DNA from: Campylobacterales bacterium
Lineage (GTDB): Bacteria; Campylobacterota; Campylobacteria; Campylobacterales; QNZT01
Length of the DNA stretch: 5,777 bases
Direction: 5' to 3'
NCBI GenBank assembly: GCA_027056215.1
Contig: JALULO010000272.1
Span: forward strand, 1-5,777
Shown one piece after another: positions 5,458-5,777 of this stretch. The notes under the pieces were generated by a model. It was not told the DNA's origin and did not search any database. It worked only from the letters and a program-made list of their open reading frames with translations. Each line of letters starts with the position of its first letter. Position 1 is the stretch's first letter. Position numbers and translations under genes: made by a program.

Positions 5458-5499
5458 TAAATAAATTGTTTTATTCTAAGTTAATTTTATATAAAAAAT

Positions 5500-5777
5500 T
5501 TAACCTGCCTGTGAAATCAACACATCTTCAATCACTTTAGTGATATCCCCATCTAAAATCCCATCTACATTTGAATAGGCTATGTTTGAACGATTATCTT
5601 TTACCTGACGATAAGGTGCTAAAACATAAGATCTTATCTGGTGTCCCCAACCTATTTCACTCTTTTCGATCCCATCTTTGGCTGCTTGTTGTTTTTCAAG
5701 TTCAAATTCATAAAGTCTTGATTTGAGCATTTTGATAGCATTTGCTTTATTTTTATGCTGACTTCTATCATTTTGAC
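5500..5777 (-). CDS. prfB: Peptide chain release factor 2, C-terminal part (5' end outside window)
   Basis: RF2 recognises UGA and UAA stop codons on the ribosome and triggers release of the finished protein. The minus-strand frame is open to the window edge, so the visible 91 residues are the C-terminus of a protein of about 365. It opens with QNDRSQHKNKANAIKML, the conserved stretch just after the catalytic GGQ motif (which itself lies outside the window), and continues with EKSEIGWGHQIRSYVLAPY and DGILDGDITKVIEDVL. IGW-QIRSYVL together with the ending distinguishes RF2 from RF1, which has QIRTYNY. The ATG at 5730 is internal and not the start. The programmed UGA frameshift of many prfB genes would lie near the unseen 5' end. 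The gene runs in the same direction as the two lipoprotein genes, with a 104-base gap before the first of them. Confidence 0.96.
   Translation of the reverse strand, partial: QNDRSQHKNKANAIKMLKSRLYEFELEKQQAAKDGIEKSEIGWGHQIRSYVLAPYRQVKDNRSNIAYSNVDGILDGDITKVIEDVLISQAG

Overview
The window is a housekeeping segment from an AT-rich, Gram-negative bacterium, most likely a member of the Campylobacterota (a Sulfurovum/Sulfurimonas-like relative). The glutamate racemase closely resembles the Helicobacter-type enzyme as I remember it, with catalytic residues at almost the same numbers. Linkage of rho to murI or dnaX also fits that phylum from memory. Intergenic regions are short and AT-rich, and promoters show recognisable -10 boxes with poor -35 boxes, as is usual in this group. 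The genus is inferred, not proven.

Left part (1-1254, + strand): the 3' end of rho (transcription terminator ATPase) is followed after 6 bases by murI (glutamate racemase), probably co-transcribed. On the opposite strand, converging on murI, lies a 35-codon gene for a tiny predicted lipoprotein (1274-1381). It is easily missed because of its size. It diverges from dnaX, and the two genes share a 95-base region where candidate promoters for both directions interleave.

Middle part (1477-3099, + strand): a complete dnaX gene (DNA polymerase III tau subunit, 540 aa) with all clamp-loader motifs, a zinc-binding module and a conserved tau C-terminal end. It contains a correctly phased T TTT TTA heptamer that could direct -1 frameshifting, though the product would be unusually short.

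Right part (3103-5395, - strand): two neighbouring genes for exported lipoproteins, each ending in two successive DUF1566/Lcl_C-like modules with a conserved Cys pair per module. They look like ancient paralogues whose N-terminal spacers differ: one has a Gly/Ala/Asn-rich spacer encoded by five 24-bp tandem repeats, the other an Ig/HYR-like domain. The first of these genes converges on dnaX with only 3 bases between stop codons, and its best terminator-like hairpin lies inside the dnaX coding sequence. The window ends with the 3' end of prfB (release factor 2) on the - strand.

The two surface lipoproteins are the accessory element here, set between conserved genes. I see no tRNA, rRNA, CRISPR array, insertion sequence or reverse transcriptase. 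The most interesting points are the tiny lipoprotein gene, the length-variable repeat spacer, the paired double-DUF1566 architecture and the terminator embedded in the convergent gene.
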